From Pseudomonas guariconensis (lineage in GTDB: Bacteria > Pseudomonadota > Gammaproteobacteria > Pseudomonadales > Pseudomonadaceae), in the NCBI RefSeq assembly GCF_024127895.1, contig NZ_JAMYBK010000019.1:40928-104927 (forward strand): 64,000 nucleotides of DNA, given 5' to 3'. Shown one piece after another: positions 16,041 to 25,693 of this stretch. Every line of letters starts with the position of its first letter. Position 1 is the stretch's first letter. The notes below the pieces were generated by a model, which was not told the origin of the DNA, searched no databases, and saw only the letters and a program-made list of their open reading frames with translations. A program made the translations under genes and the position numbers.

Positions 16041-18632
16041 ATGATGAACACTGCATACCGCAAAGCCCTGCCAGGCACCGACCTGGACTACTTCGACGCC
16101 CGCGCGGCGGTCGAGGCGATCAAGCCCGGCGCCTACGATGGCCTGCCTTATACCTCCCGCGTGCTCGCCGAGAACCTGGTGCGACGCTGCGACCCGGCGA
16201 CCCTCAACGCCTCCCTGGAGCAGTTGATCGAGCGCAAGCGCGACCTCGACTTCCCCTGGTTCCCGGCGCGGGTGGTGTGCCACGACATCCTCGGCCAGAC
16301 CGCCCTGGTCGACCTGGCTGGCCTGCGTGACGCCATTGCCGACAAAGGCGGTGACCCGGCCCAGGTCAACCCGGTGGTGCCGGTGCAACTGATCGTCGAC
16401 CACTCGCTGGCGGTGGAGTGCGGTGGTTTCGATCCGCAGGCGTTCGAGAAGAACCGCGCCATCGAGGACCGTCGCAACGAAGACCGTTTCCATTTCATCA
16501 ACTGGACCAAGAAGGCGTTCAAGAACGTCGACGTGATCCAGCCAGGCAACGGCATCATGCACCAGATCAACCTGGAGAAGATGTCGCCGGTGATCCACAA
16601 CGACCGCGGCGTGGCCTACCCGGACACCTGTGTCGGCACCGACAGCCACACCCCGCACGTCGATGCCTTGGGCGTGATCGCCATCGGCGTCGGTGGCCTG
16701 GAGGCCGAGAACGTCATGCTCGGCCGGGCCTCCTGGATGCGCCTGCCAGAGATCGTCGGCGTCGAGCTGAGCGGCCGGCTCGCGCCGAACATCACCGCCA
16801 CCGACCTGGTGCTGGCCCTGACCGAATTCCTGCGCAAGCAGAAAGTGGTCGGCGCCTACCTCGAGTTCCACGGCGAAGGCGCCCGTGCCCTGACCCTGGG
16901 CGACCGCGCCACCATCTCCAACATGGCCCCGGAGTACGGCGCCACCGCGGCGATGTTCGCCATCGACCAACAGACCATCGATTACCTGCGGCTGACCGGC
17001 CGCGAAGACCAGCAGGTCAAGCTGGTGGAAACCTACGCCAAGGCCGCCGGCCTGTGGGCCGACAGCCTGGCCAAGGCCGAGTACGAGCGGGTGCTGCGCT
17101 TCGACCTGTCCAGCGTGGTGCGCAACATGGCCGGCCCGTCCAACCCGCACGCCCGTGTCGCCACCGCCGACCTGGCCGCCAAGGGCATCGCTGGCGCCTG
17201 GGAAGAGGTACCGGGGCAGATGCCCGACGGCGCGGTGATCATCGCCGCCATCACCAGTTGCACCAACACCAGCAACCCGCGCAACGTGATCGCCGCAGGC
17301 CTCCTGGCGCGCAATGCCAACAAGCTCGGCCTGGCGCGCAAGCCCTGGGTGAAGTCCTCCCTGGCCCCCGGCTCCAAGGCTGTGCAGCTGTACCTGCAGG
17401 AAGCGGGGCTGGAGCAGGAGCTCGAGCAACTGGGCTTTGGCATCGTCGCCTTCGCCTGCACCACCTGCAACGGCATGTCCGGCGCCCTGGACCCGAAGAT
17501 CCAGCAGGAGATCATCGACCGCGACCTGTACGCCACCGCGGTGCTGTCGGGCAACCGTAACTTCGACGGGCGTATCCACCCGTACGCCAAGCAGGCGTTC
17601 CTCGCCTCGCCACCTCTGGTGGTGGCCTACGCCATCGCCGGCACCATCCGCTTCGACATCGAGAAGGACGTGCTGGGCGTGGTCGATGGCCGGGAGATCC
17701 GCCTCAAGGACATCTGGCCGAGCGACGAGGAAATCGACGCCGTGGTGCGTGCCGCGGTCAAGCCAGAGCAGTTCCGCCAGGTGTACATCCCGATGTTCGC
17801 CATCGAGCAGGACAAGGGGCCGAAGGTCGCGCCGCTGTATCAATGGCGGCCGATGAGCACCTACATCCGTCGCCCGCCGTACTGGGAAGGTGCCCTGGCC
17901 GGCGAGCGCAGCCTGCGTGGCATGCGCCCGCTGGCGGTGCTGCCGGACAACATCACCACCGACCACCTGTCGCCGTCCAACGCCATCCTGGCCAACAGTG
18001 CCGCGGGCGAGTACCTGGCGAAGATGGGCCTGCCGGAAGAGGACTTCAACTCCTACGCGACGCACCGTGGCGACCACCTGACCGCACAACGCGCCACCTT
18101 CGCCAACCCCAAGCTGTTCAACGAGATGGTGCGCAACGAGGATGGCAGCGTGAAGCAGGGCTCGCTGGCGCGCATCGAGCCGGAGGGCAAGGTGACCCGC
18201 ATGTGGGAGGCGATCGAGACCTACATGGAGCGCAAGCAGCCGCTGATCATCGTCGCCGGTGCCGACTATGGCCAGGGCTCGTCCCGCGACTGGGCGGCCA
18301 AGGGCGTGCGCCTGGCGGGCGTGGAGGCGATCGTCGCCGAAGGCTTCGAGCGCATCCACCGCACCAACCTGGTGGGCATGGGCGTGTTGCCGCTGGAGTT
18401 CCAGCCAGGCACCAACCGCAAGACCCTGGACCTCGATGGCAGCGAGACCTACGACGTGCTCGGCGAGCGCACGCCGCGGGCGACCCTGACCCTGGTGGTG
18501 ACCCGGCGCAATGGCGAGCGGGTCGAGGTGCCGGTGACCTGCCGCCTGGATACCGCCGAGGAAGTGTCGATCTACGAGGCCGGCGGGGTGTTGCAGCGCT
18601 TCGCCCAGGACTTCCTGGAAGCGACCGCCTGA
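16041..18632 (+). CDS. acnD: Fe/S-dependent 2-methylcitrate dehydratase
   Basis: An aconitase-family enzyme of the methylcitrate cycle that dehydrates 2-methylcitrate to a 2-methylaconitate isomer, which PrpF then converts. The 863-aa product carries the [4Fe-4S] cysteines Cys407 (ITSCTNTSNPRN), Cys473 and Cys476 (FACTTCNGMSG), and the C-terminal swivel domain with GADYGQGSSRDWAAKG (~735-750). GTDSHTPHVDALG is the usual aconitase substrate loop. Pairing with prpF directly downstream identifies it as AcnD rather than AcnA. ATGATG start; either ATG could be used. Confidence 0.94.
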   Translation: MMNTAYRKALPGTDLDYFDARAAVEAIKPGAYDGLPYTSRVLAENLVRRCDPATLNASLEQLIERKRDLDFPWFPARVVCHDILGQTALVDLAGLRDAIADKGGDPAQVNPVVPVQLIVDHSLAVECGGFDPQAFEKNRAIEDRRNEDRFHFINWTKKAFKNVDVIQPGNGIMHQINLEKMSPVIHNDRGVAYPDTCVGTDSHTPHVDALGVIAIGVGGLEAENVMLGRASWMRLPEIVGVELSGRLAPNITATDLVLALTEFLRKQKVVGAYLEFHGEGARALTLGDRATISNMAPEYGATAAMFAIDQQTIDYLRLTGREDQQVKLVETYAKAAGLWADSLAKAEYERVLRFDLSSVVRNMAGPSNPHARVATADLAAKGIAGAWEEVPGQMPDGAVIIAAITSCTNTSNPRNVIAAGLLARNANKLGLARKPWVKSSLAPGSKAVQLYLQEAGLEQELEQLGFGIVAFACTTCNGMSGALDPKIQQEIIDRDLYATAVLSGNRNFDGRIHPYAKQAFLASPPLVVAYAIAGTIRFDIEKDVLGVVDGREIRLKDIWPSDEEIDAVVRAAVKPEQFRQVYIPMFAIEQDKGPKVAPLYQWRPMSTYIRRPPYWEGALAGERSLRGMRPLAVLPDNITTDHLSPSNAILANSAAGEYLAKMGLPEEDFNSYATHRGDHLTAQRATFANPKLFNEMVRNEDGSVKQGSLARIEPEGKVTRMWEAIETYMERKQPLIIVAGADYGQGSSRDWAAKGVRLAGVEAIVAEGFERIHRTNLVGMGVLPLEFQPGTNRKTLDLDGSETYDVLGERTPRATLTLVVTRRNGERVEVPVTCRLDTAEEVSIYEAGGVLQRFAQDFLEATA

Positions 18633-18732
18633 GTGAAGCGGGCCGCTCCTGCCGGGGCGGCCTTGCGTCGCGAAAGGGCTGCGCAGCAGCCCCAGGTTTT
18701 CGCCGGAACGAAACAATCAGGACAGCACAGCA

Positions 18733-19923
18733 ATGGCACATGTACCCCAGATCAGAATCCCCGCCACCTATATCCGTGGCGGCACCAGCAAGGGCGTGTT
18801 CTTCCGCCTGCAGGACCTGCCCGAGCGCGCCCAGGTTGCGGGCCCTGCCCGTGATGCGCTGCTGCTGCGGGTGATCGGTAGCCCCGATCCCTATGGCAAG
18901 CAGATCGATGGCATGGGCGGCGCCACCTCCAGCACCAGCAAGACGGTGATCCTCGCGCGCAGCACCCGCCCGGACCATGATGTCGACTACCTGTTCGGTC
19001 AGGTCGCCATCGACAAGGCCTTCGTCGACTGGAGCGGCAACTGCGGCAACCTCTCCGCCGCGGTCGGCGCCTTCGCCATCAGCGGCGGCCTGGTGGACCC
19101 TGCGCGCATTCCGCGCAACGGCACCGCCACCGTGCGCATCTGGCAGGCCAACATCGGCAAGACCATCATCGCCCATGTGCCGATCAGCGAAGGCGAGGTG
19201 CAGGAGACCGGCGACTTCGAGCTCGACGGCGTGACCTTCCCGGCGGCCGAAGTGCAACTGGAGTTCCTCGATCCGGCCGCCGACGAAGACGGCGACGGGG
19301 GCGCCATGTTCCCCACCGGCAACCTGGTGGACGACCTGGAGGTCCCCGGTGTCGGGACCCTCAAGGCGACCCTGATCAATGCCGGCATCCCGACCATCTT
19401 CGTCAATGCCGCCGAGATCGGCTACAGCGGCACGGAGCTGCAGGATGCGATCAATGGCGACCCCGAGGCGCTGGCCCGGTTCGAGGCCATCCGTGCCCAT
19501 GGCGCGGTGCGCATGGGGTTGATCGAGCACGTCGACGAAGCCGCCGGGCGCCAGCACACGCCGAAGGTCGCCTTCGTCGCGCCGCCGACCTCGTATACCG
19601 CGTCCAGCGGCAAGGTGGTCGAGAGCGCTGACATCGACCTGTTGGTGCGCGCGCTGTCCATGGGCAAGCTGCACCACGCCATGATGGGCACCGCGGCAGT
19701 CGCCATCGGCACGGCCGCGGCCGTACCCGGCACCCTGGTGAACCTCGCCGCCGGCGGGGGCGAGCGCAGCGCCGTGCGTTTCGGCCACCCCTCTGGCACC
19801 TTGCGGGTCGGTGCCCAGGCGCGCAAGGTGGACGGTGAGTGGACGGTGACCAAGGCAATCATGAGCCGTAGCGCCCGCGTGTTGATGGAGGGCTGGGTAC
19901 GCGTGCCTGGCGACAGCTTCTAG
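18733..19923 (+). CDS. prpF: 2-methylaconitate cis-trans isomerase
   Basis: A 396-aa PrpF, structurally related to diaminopimelate epimerase. It starts MAHVPQIRIPATYIRGGTSKGVFF, the family N-terminus, with GGTSKG near 15-20, and has DWSGNCGNLSAAVGAFAI (~98-115), where the family conserved cysteine lies, and LAAGGGERSAVRFGHPSGTL near the C-terminus. It isomerises the AcnD product so that aconitase can hydrate it to 2-methylisocitrate. In the cluster order acnD-prpF-prpD. The SD is weak (CAGGACAG). Confidence 0.95.
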   Translation: MAHVPQIRIPATYIRGGTSKGVFFRLQDLPERAQVAGPARDALLLRVIGSPDPYGKQIDGMGGATSSTSKTVILARSTRPDHDVDYLFGQVAIDKAFVDWSGNCGNLSAAVGAFAISGGLVDPARIPRNGTATVRIWQANIGKTIIAHVPISEGEVQETGDFELDGVTFPAAEVQLEFLDPAADEDGDGGAMFPTGNLVDDLEVPGVGTLKATLINAGIPTIFVNAAEIGYSGTELQDAINGDPEALARFEAIRAHGAVRMGLIEHVDEAAGRQHTPKVAFVAPPTSYTASSGKVVESADIDLLVRALSMGKLHHAMMGTAAVAIGTAAAVPGTLVNLAAGGGERSAVRFGHPSGTLRVGAQARKVDGEWTVTKAIMSRSARVLMEGWVRVPGDSF

Positions 19924-20015
19924 CACGCCTCTGGCGCTCGGCTTCGAAGAACGCAGGGCAGGCCCTGCGGTGGTAGTGGGGCTGCTTTGCAGCCCTCATT
20001 CTCAAGGAGCAGAAG

Positions 20016-21500
20016 ATGAGTGCCAACGTAGACCTGAACGACCGCCCGGACTACGACCGGGTGTTGCAAGCCATCGCCGACTACGTGCTCGACTACCGGG
20101 TCGAGTCGGCCGAGGCGCTGGACACGGCGCGCAACTGCCTGATGGATACCCTGGGCTGCGGCCTGCTGGCGCTGCGCTTCCCCGAGTGCACCAAGCACCT
20201 GGGGCCGCTGGTGGAGGGGACCGTGGTACCCCATGGCGCCCGGGTGCCTGGCACCGCCTACCGCCTGGACCCGGTCAAGGCAGCCTGGGACATCGGCTGT
20301 ATCGTGCGTTGGCTGGACTACAACGACACCTGGCTGGCCGCCGAATGGGGGCATCCGTCCGACAACCTCGGCGGCATTCTCGCCGTGGCCGATCACCTGT
20401 CGCAAAAGCGCGTGGCCAATGGCGAGCCGGCGCTGACCCTGCGCGAGGTGCTCGAGGCGATGGTCATGGCCCACGAGATCCAGGGCGTGCTGGCCCTGGA
20501 GAACGCCTTCAATCGCGTCGGCCTGGACCATGTGTTGCTGGTCAAGGTCGCCTCCACGGCGGTGTGCGCCCGGCTGATGGGGGCCAACCGAGAACAACTG
20601 CTGTCGGCGCTGTCCCATGCTTTCGTCGACGGCCAGGCGTTGCGCACCTATCGCCATGCGCCCAATGCCGGTTCGCGCAAGTCGTGGGCGGCGGGCGATG
20701 CCTCCAGTCGCGGGGTGCGCCTGGCCGATATCGCCCTGCGTGGCGAGATGGGCATCCCCGGCGTACTGACCGCGCCCCAGTGGGGGTTCTACGATGTCTT
20801 GTTCAGCCACACCAACAAGGACCTCGCGCTCAAGCCCGAAGCCCAGCGCAGTTTCCGGCTACCCCAGCCGTTCGGCAGCTATGTGATGGAGAACGTGCTG
20901 TTCAAGATCAGCTTCCCTGCCGAGTTCCATGCCCAGACCGCCTGCGAGGCGGCGGTGGCCTTGCATCCGCAGGTGCGCGACCGGTTGGGCGAGATCGACC
21001 GCATCGTCATCACCACCCATGAGTCGGCGATCCGCATCATCTCCAAGGTCGGCCCCCTGGCCAACGCCGCCGACCGTGACCACTGCATTCAGTACATGAC
21101 CGCCGTGCCGCTGATCTTCGGCAACCTGGTGGCCGAGCACTACGAGGATGCCTTCCATGCCGCCCACCCGCTGATCGATGCCTTGCGGGCGAAGATGCAG
21201 ATCGTCGAGGAGCCGCGTTTCAGCCGTGAGTACCTGGAGGCGGACAAGCGCTCCATTGCCAATGGCGTGCAGGTGTTCTTCAAGGACGGTACGCAGACCG
21301 AGCAGGTGGTGGTGGAGTACCCCATCGGTCATCGGCGTCGGCGTGCGGAGGGGATTCCCTTGCTGGAAGCGAAGTTCAGGGAAAACCTGGCGACGCGCTT
21401 CGCCCCGCAGCGCTGCGAGACGATTTTCGCGCTGTGCAAGGATCAGGTGCGGCTGGAAGGCACGGCGGTGCACAGGTTCGTCGATCTGTTCGTGATCTGA
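20016..21500 (+). CDS. prpD: 2-methylcitrate dehydratase (iron-independent)
   Basis: A 494-aa MmgE/PrpD-family enzyme that dehydrates 2-methylcitrate without an Fe-S cluster. Typical blocks: YVLDYRVESAEALDTARNCLMDTLGCG, RWLDYNDTWLAAEWGHPSDNLG (~107-128) and SRKSWAAGDASSRGVRLA. The SD AAGGAG lies 7 bases before the ATG. It is the last gene of the cluster and ends before a bidirectional terminator shared with acnB. Having both AcnD-PrpF and PrpD gives two routes for the same step, a combination found in pseudomonads; why both are kept is not shown. Confidence 0.95.
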   Translation: MSANVDLNDRPDYDRVLQAIADYVLDYRVESAEALDTARNCLMDTLGCGLLALRFPECTKHLGPLVEGTVVPHGARVPGTAYRLDPVKAAWDIGCIVRWLDYNDTWLAAEWGHPSDNLGGILAVADHLSQKRVANGEPALTLREVLEAMVMAHEIQGVLALENAFNRVGLDHVLLVKVASTAVCARLMGANREQLLSALSHAFVDGQALRTYRHAPNAGSRKSWAAGDASSRGVRLADIALRGEMGIPGVLTAPQWGFYDVLFSHTNKDLALKPEAQRSFRLPQPFGSYVMENVLFKISFPAEFHAQTACEAAVALHPQVRDRLGEIDRIVITTHESAIRIISKVGPLANAADRDHCIQYMTAVPLIFGNLVAEHYEDAFHAAHPLIDALRAKMQIVEEPRFSREYLEADKRSIANGVQVFFKDGTQTEQVVVEYPIGHRRRRAEGIPLLEAKFRENLATRFAPQRCETIFALCKDQVRLEGTAVHRFVDLFVI

Positions 21501-21519
21501 CCTCCCGCGAAGGGGCTCC

Positions 21520-21632
21520 TTTGCGGCCCATCGCCGGCAAGCTGGCTGGCTCCTCCAGGGGCTGCGTCGATCACATAGGATGTGATTTGCAGGGCCATGT
21601 GGGAGCGGGCTTGCCCGCGAAGGGGCCCGCAA
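21520..21632. repeat. Degenerate REP-like sequences
   Basis: CATCGCCGGCAAGCTGGCT (~21529) and GGGAGCGGGCTTGCCCGCGA (~21601) are two REP-like units of different subtype in inverted order, between prpD and the terminator. Confidence 0.65.
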
Positions 21633-21640
21633 GCCCAACG

Positions 21641-21673
21641 AAAAAGCCCCGGCATCTCTGCCAGGGCTTTTTC
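21641..21673. terminator. Bidirectional terminator between prpD and acnB
   Basis: AAAAAGCCC...GGGCTTTTT with inner pairing GGCATCTCTGCC. A-tract on one side and T-tract on the other, so it serves both convergent transcripts. Confidence 0.9.
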
Positions 21674-21704
21674 TTGTAGCTTGCAGCTCGAAGCTTGACG
21701 CTTC

Positions 21705-24314
21705 TTACGCCTGGACCACCGGGATCTGGGCGTTGGCCGCCGCTTCGCGGAACTCGGCGATCTGGTCGAAGCTCAGGTAGCGGTAGACGTCGGCAGCCAT
21801 GCTGTCGATGTCCTTGGCGTACTGCAGGTATTCCTCGACGGTCGGCAGCTTGCCGAGGATCGAGGCGACTGCGGCCAGTTCAGCCGATGCCAGGTAGACG
21901 TTGGTGGCGTCGCCCAGGCGGTTCGGGAAGTTACGGGTGGAGGTGGAGACCACGGTCGAGCCGGTCTGCACACGTGCCTGGTTACCCATGCACAGCGAGC
22001 AGCCTGGCATTTCCATGCGCGCACCGGCCTTGCCGTAGATGCCGTAGTAGCCTTCCTCGGTCAGCTGGTGGGCGTCCATCTTGGTTGGTGGCGCCAGCCA
22101 CAGGCGGGTCGGGATGCCGCCTTTGACCTTGTCCAGCAGCTTGCCGGCAGCGCGGAAGTGACCGATGTTGGTCATGCACGAACCGATGAACACTTCGTCG
22201 ATCTTGTCGCCGGCAACGGTCGACAGCAGGCGGGCGTCGTCCGGGTCGTTCGGCGCGCAGAGCACAGGCTCCTTGACGTCGGCCAGGTCGATCTCGATGA
22301 CCGCGGCGTACTCGGCGTCGGCGTCGGCCGACAGCAGCTGCGGGTCGGCCAGCCAGGCTTCCATGGCTTGGGCGCGACGCTCCAGGGTACGGGCATCACC
22401 GTAGCCTTCGCTGATCATCCAGCGCAGCAGGGTGATGTTCGACTTCAGGTACTCGGCGATCGACTCTTCCGGCAGCTTGATGGTGCAACCGGCGGCGGAA
22501 CGCTCGGCCGAGGCGTCGGACAGCTCGAACGCCTGCTCGACGGTCAGGTCGTTGAGGCCTTCGATCTCCAGGATGCGGCCAGAGAAGATGTTCTTCTTGC
22601 CCTTCTTCTCGACCGTCAGCAGGCCCTGCTGGATCGCGTAGTAAGGGATGGCGTGGACCAGGTCACGCAGGGTGATGCCCGGCTGCAGCTTGCCCTTGAA
22701 GCGCACCAGGACCGACTCTGGCATGTCCAGCGGCATGACGCCGGTGGCAGCGGCGAAAGCCACCAGGCCGGAACCGGCCGGGAAGGAAATGCCGATCGGG
22801 AAGCGGGTGTGCGAGTCGCCGCCGGTGCCGACGGTGTCAGGCAGCAGCATGCGGTTCAGCCAGCTGTGGATGATGCCGTCGCCCGGACGCAGGGACACGC
22901 CGCCACGGGTGCGGATGAAATCCGGCAGGGTGTGGTGGGTGGTGACGTCGATCGGCTTCGGATAGGCCGCGGTGTGGCAGAACGACTGCATGACCAGGTC
23001 GGCGGAGAAGCCCAGGCAGGCCAGGTCCTTCAGCTCGTCGCGGGTCATCGGGCCGGTGGTGTCCTGGGAGCCGACGGTGGTCATCTTCGGCTCGCAGTAA
23101 GCGCCCGGGCGTACGCCCTGGCCTTCTGGCAGGCCGCAGGCACGGCCGACCATCTTCTGCGCCAGGGTGAAGCCCTTGCCGGAGTCGGCAGGCTGCTCGG
23201 GCTTCTTGAACAGGTCGGAAGCGCCCAGGCCCAGCTCGGCACGGGCCTTCTCGGTCAGGCCACGGCCGACGATCAGCGGGATACGGCCGCCAGCGCGGAC
23301 TTCGTCGAGCAGCACTTCGGTCTTGAGCTCGAAGGTGGTGACCAGCTCGTCGCTACCGTTGCGGCGGACTTCGCCCTTGAACGGGTAGACGTCGATGACG
23401 TCGCCCATGGCCAGGTTGGTGCAGTCGAATTCGATCGGCAGGGCGCCGGCGTCTTCCATGGTGTTGTAGAAGATCGGGGCGATCTTGGTGCCGAAGCAGA
23501 AACCACCGGCGCGCTTGTTCGGCACGTATGGGATGTCGTCGCCGAAGAACCACAGCACGGAGTTGGTGGCGGATTTACGCGAGGAACCGGTGCCGACCAC
23601 GTCGCCGACGTAGGCGACCGGGTGACCCTTGGCCTTGACTTCCTCGATCTGCTTGAGCGGGCCGACCGAGCCTGGCTGGACCGGCTCGATGCCGTCGCGG
23701 GCCATCTTCAGCATGGCCAGGGCGTGCAGCGGGATGTCCGGGCGCGACCAGGCATCCGGGGCAGGGGACAGGTCGTCGGTGTTGGTTTCGCCAGGCACCT
23801 TGAACACGGTCAGGGTGTATTTCTCGGCGATGGCCGGGCGGGCGGTGAACCACTCGCCAGCAGCCCAGGATTCCAGGACGGCCTTGGCATTGGCGTTGCC
23901 GGCCTTGGCTTTTTCAGCCACGTCGTGGAAGGCGTCGAACATCAGCAGGGTGTGCTTGAGCTGTTCGGCCGCGACGGTGCCCAGTTCGGCGTCGTCCAGC
24001 AGCGCGACCAGCGTCTCGATGTTGTAGCCGCCTTGCATGGTGCCCAGCAGCTCGGTGGCGTGCTTGCGGTCGATCAGCGGCGAGGTGGCTTCGCCCTTGG
24101 CGATGGCGGAGAGGAAAGCGGCCTTGACATAGGCGGCTTCGTCGACTCCTGGGGGAACGCGGTGGGTGATCAGGTCTACGAGGAAGGCTTCTTCGCCGGC
24201 CGGCGGGTTTTTCAGCAGCTCGACCAGGCCTGCAGTTTGTTCGGCGTTCAGCGGCTGGGGCACGACACCCAGGGCGGCACGCTCTTCGATGTGTTTGCGG
24301 TAGGCTTCAAGCAC
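21705..24314 (-). CDS. acnB: Aconitate hydratase B
   Basis: TCA-cycle aconitase (citrate to isocitrate); AcnB also can hydrate 2-methylaconitate. The 869-aa product has the HEAT-like N-terminal domain (EAYRKHIEERAALGVVPQPLN) and the swivel domain placed before the catalytic core, as in AcnB. [4Fe-4S] ligands are Cys713 (GSCMTNIGH), Cys772 and Cys775 (GCSLCMGN), matching the E. coli spacing. A GTG start at 24314 is chosen because GAGGGT at 24322-24327 is correctly placed and the protein then begins LEAYRKH like known AcnB; the ATG 5 codons upstream overlaps that SD. Confidence 0.94.
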   Translation of the reverse strand: MLEAYRKHIEERAALGVVPQPLNAEQTAGLVELLKNPPAGEEAFLVDLITHRVPPGVDEAAYVKAAFLSAIAKGEATSPLIDRKHATELLGTMQGGYNIETLVALLDDAELGTVAAEQLKHTLLMFDAFHDVAEKAKAGNANAKAVLESWAAGEWFTARPAIAEKYTLTVFKVPGETNTDDLSPAPDAWSRPDIPLHALAMLKMARDGIEPVQPGSVGPLKQIEEVKAKGHPVAYVGDVVGTGSSRKSATNSVLWFFGDDIPYVPNKRAGGFCFGTKIAPIFYNTMEDAGALPIEFDCTNLAMGDVIDVYPFKGEVRRNGSDELVTTFELKTEVLLDEVRAGGRIPLIVGRGLTEKARAELGLGASDLFKKPEQPADSGKGFTLAQKMVGRACGLPEGQGVRPGAYCEPKMTTVGSQDTTGPMTRDELKDLACLGFSADLVMQSFCHTAAYPKPIDVTTHHTLPDFIRTRGGVSLRPGDGIIHSWLNRMLLPDTVGTGGDSHTRFPIGISFPAGSGLVAFAAATGVMPLDMPESVLVRFKGKLQPGITLRDLVHAIPYYAIQQGLLTVEKKGKKNIFSGRILEIEGLNDLTVEQAFELSDASAERSAAGCTIKLPEESIAEYLKSNITLLRWMISEGYGDARTLERRAQAMEAWLADPQLLSADADAEYAAVIEIDLADVKEPVLCAPNDPDDARLLSTVAGDKIDEVFIGSCMTNIGHFRAAGKLLDKVKGGIPTRLWLAPPTKMDAHQLTEEGYYGIYGKAGARMEMPGCSLCMGNQARVQTGSTVVSTSTRNFPNRLGDATNVYLASAELAAVASILGKLPTVEEYLQYAKDIDSMAADVYRYLSFDQIAEFREAAANAQIPVVQA

Positions 24315-24720
24315 AGTTATTACCCTCATCAGTGGTCCCTAAAGGGAGTCCGGGACGCTCATCCAGCATTCCCATGCACCCATGCGCAATCACGGCTTTG
24401 TGGGCCGCCCAGCCAGGGTCGCAGGGAATCCTTACAGAAGCTGCTTTCAAAGTTTTACGCCTGTAGAACGGAGAGCTGATGAGGGGTTGGCCCGGGCATG
24501 CAGGCTGCATGACCCGAACCAACGCCGTTCTACCGGATGAACTGTGCTCGTGACGCTTTGAAAACAGCTTCCAACGGACATTGGTGCCTTGAAAAGGCGG
24601 TGTGATTCTACGGCAAAAAAAGGCAGAAGGTAAGGCGGCTCGCATGACTTTAACGAGTGACCCTGGTTAGACAAAGGGCTAACATGGGGCCGTGTTCCAC
24701 CGCCAAGCCGTTGTTTTTCC
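24315..24720. promoter_or_regulatory. 406-nt divergent region with a nested inverted repeat
   Basis: No gene is visible. It holds the acnB leader and the DUF1289 promoter. A three-tier inverted repeat spans 24437-24571: outer arms GAAGCTGCTTTCAAAG and CTTTGAAAACAGCTTC (15 of 16 pair), middle arms GTAGAACGG and CCGTTCTAC, and inner arms GTTGG/CCAAC around GCATGCAGGCTGCATG. The DUF1289 side is AT-rich from 24600. Confidence 0.7.
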
Positions 24721-25188
24721 ATGTCCAACCAGTCCATCAAGACCCCTTGCGTCGGCCTCTGCTCCACGGTGTATGGAGACTCGGTGTGCCGCGGCTGCAA
24801 GCGTTTCCACCACGAAGTGATCCACTGGAACAGCTATGACGACGAGCAGAAGCGCGCCGTCTGGCAGCGCCTGGAGCAACTGCTGGTGCAGGTGATGATG
24901 GCCAAGCTGGAAGTGTTCGACAAAGACCGCCTGCGCCAGCAACTGGAGCAGCGTTCGATCCGTTTCCTGGCGCATCAGTCGGAATATTGCTGGGCCTACC
25001 AGCTGATCGCCCGTGGCGCCCGAATGATCCGTGACCTGGACGCCTACGGCATGGCCTTGCTGCCGGAGTTTCGCGATTGGGAGCTGCCGCAACTGCGCGA
25101 TGCGATCGACCGGGAGTTCTTCCTGTTGTCGGAGGCGCATTACCAGCGCTACATCGCACCGTCCTTCCTCAAGGGCGCATTGGGGTAG
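24721..25188 (+). CDS. DUF1289 domain protein
   Basis: A 155-residue cytoplasmic protein with an N-terminal DUF1289 cysteine motif, PCVGLCSTVYGDSVCRGCKRFHHEVIHW (Cys pattern CxxxC-x8-CxxC at ~10-26), probably a metal- or cluster-binding site, followed by a helical, Gln/Leu-rich region. Longer than the ~60-aa basic DUF1289 proteins. No catalytic residues can be assigned. No strong SD precedes the ATG (TTGTTTTTCC), so the start rests on the conserved beginning MSNQSIKTPCVGLC. Function unknown. Confidence 0.8.
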   Translation: MSNQSIKTPCVGLCSTVYGDSVCRGCKRFHHEVIHWNSYDDEQKRAVWQRLEQLLVQVMMAKLEVFDKDRLRQQLEQRSIRFLAHQSEYCWAYQLIARGARMIRDLDAYGMALLPEFRDWELPQLRDAIDREFFLLSEAHYQRYIAPSFLKGALG

Positions 25189-25273
25189 GACGCTTGGCGC
25201 AGGCTGGCAGGGGAACGGATGGCCGAACGGCCTGTCCCTGGCCGGCACGTCGATCGTCGTGCGCCGCGCTGGC

Positions 25274-25630
25274 TCAATCCCCGCTGTATTCGCACCCGCT
25301 GGTGCAGGTCTCGTGGATGCGCACCTTGGACAGCTCCGGCAGCAGCGGCTTGACCTGGTCCCAGATCCACTTGGCGATCACTTCGCTGGTGGGGTTCTCA
25401 AGGCCGGGGATGTCGTTGAGGTAGTTGTGGTCCAACTGCTCGTAGATCGGCTTGAAGATCGCCTTGATCTCGGCGAAGTCGCGGATCCAGCCGGTGTGCG
25501 GGTCGAGCGGGCCGGTCAGGTGCAGGGCGACCTTGAACGAGTGACCGTGCAGGCGACCGCACTTGTGCCCGGCGGGGACGTTGGGCAGGCGGTGGGCCGA
25601 TTCGAATGTGAACTCTTTGAAAATTTCCAC
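25274..25630 (-). CDS. queD: 6-carboxy-5,6,7,8-tetrahydropterin synthase
   Basis: Queuosine/7-deazaguanine pathway enzyme that turns 7,8-dihydroneopterin triphosphate into 6-carboxytetrahydropterin. The 118-aa product is full length for QueD. Catalytic Cys and zinc histidines appear in ESAHRLPNVPAGHKCGRLHGHSF (Cys24; His13, His27? and His29 region), then DFAEIK, LDHNYLND and the substrate Glu in HETCTSGCEY. Separate from other que genes here, which is common. Confidence 0.93.
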   Translation of the reverse strand: MEIFKEFTFESAHRLPNVPAGHKCGRLHGHSFKVALHLTGPLDPHTGWIRDFAEIKAIFKPIYEQLDHNYLNDIPGLENPTSEVIAKWIWDQVKPLLPELSKVRIHETCTSGCEYSGD

Positions 25631-25693
25631 TGGTGGACCTGTAATGCTGGCGGGGTAAGGGCTTGAGCGGAAACTGATGTTTCAATGTACTGC

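Noticed and set aside
15696..18716. Very long minus-strand open frame (about 1000 codons)
   Set aside because: It is antisense to acnD, whose plus-strand product has all aconitase motifs. High GC gives long chance frames; the peptide is a His/Gln/Gly/Val-rich artefact.
22068..24479. Plus-strand open frame of about 800 codons
   Set aside because: Antisense to acnB; no recognisable domain, composition artefact.
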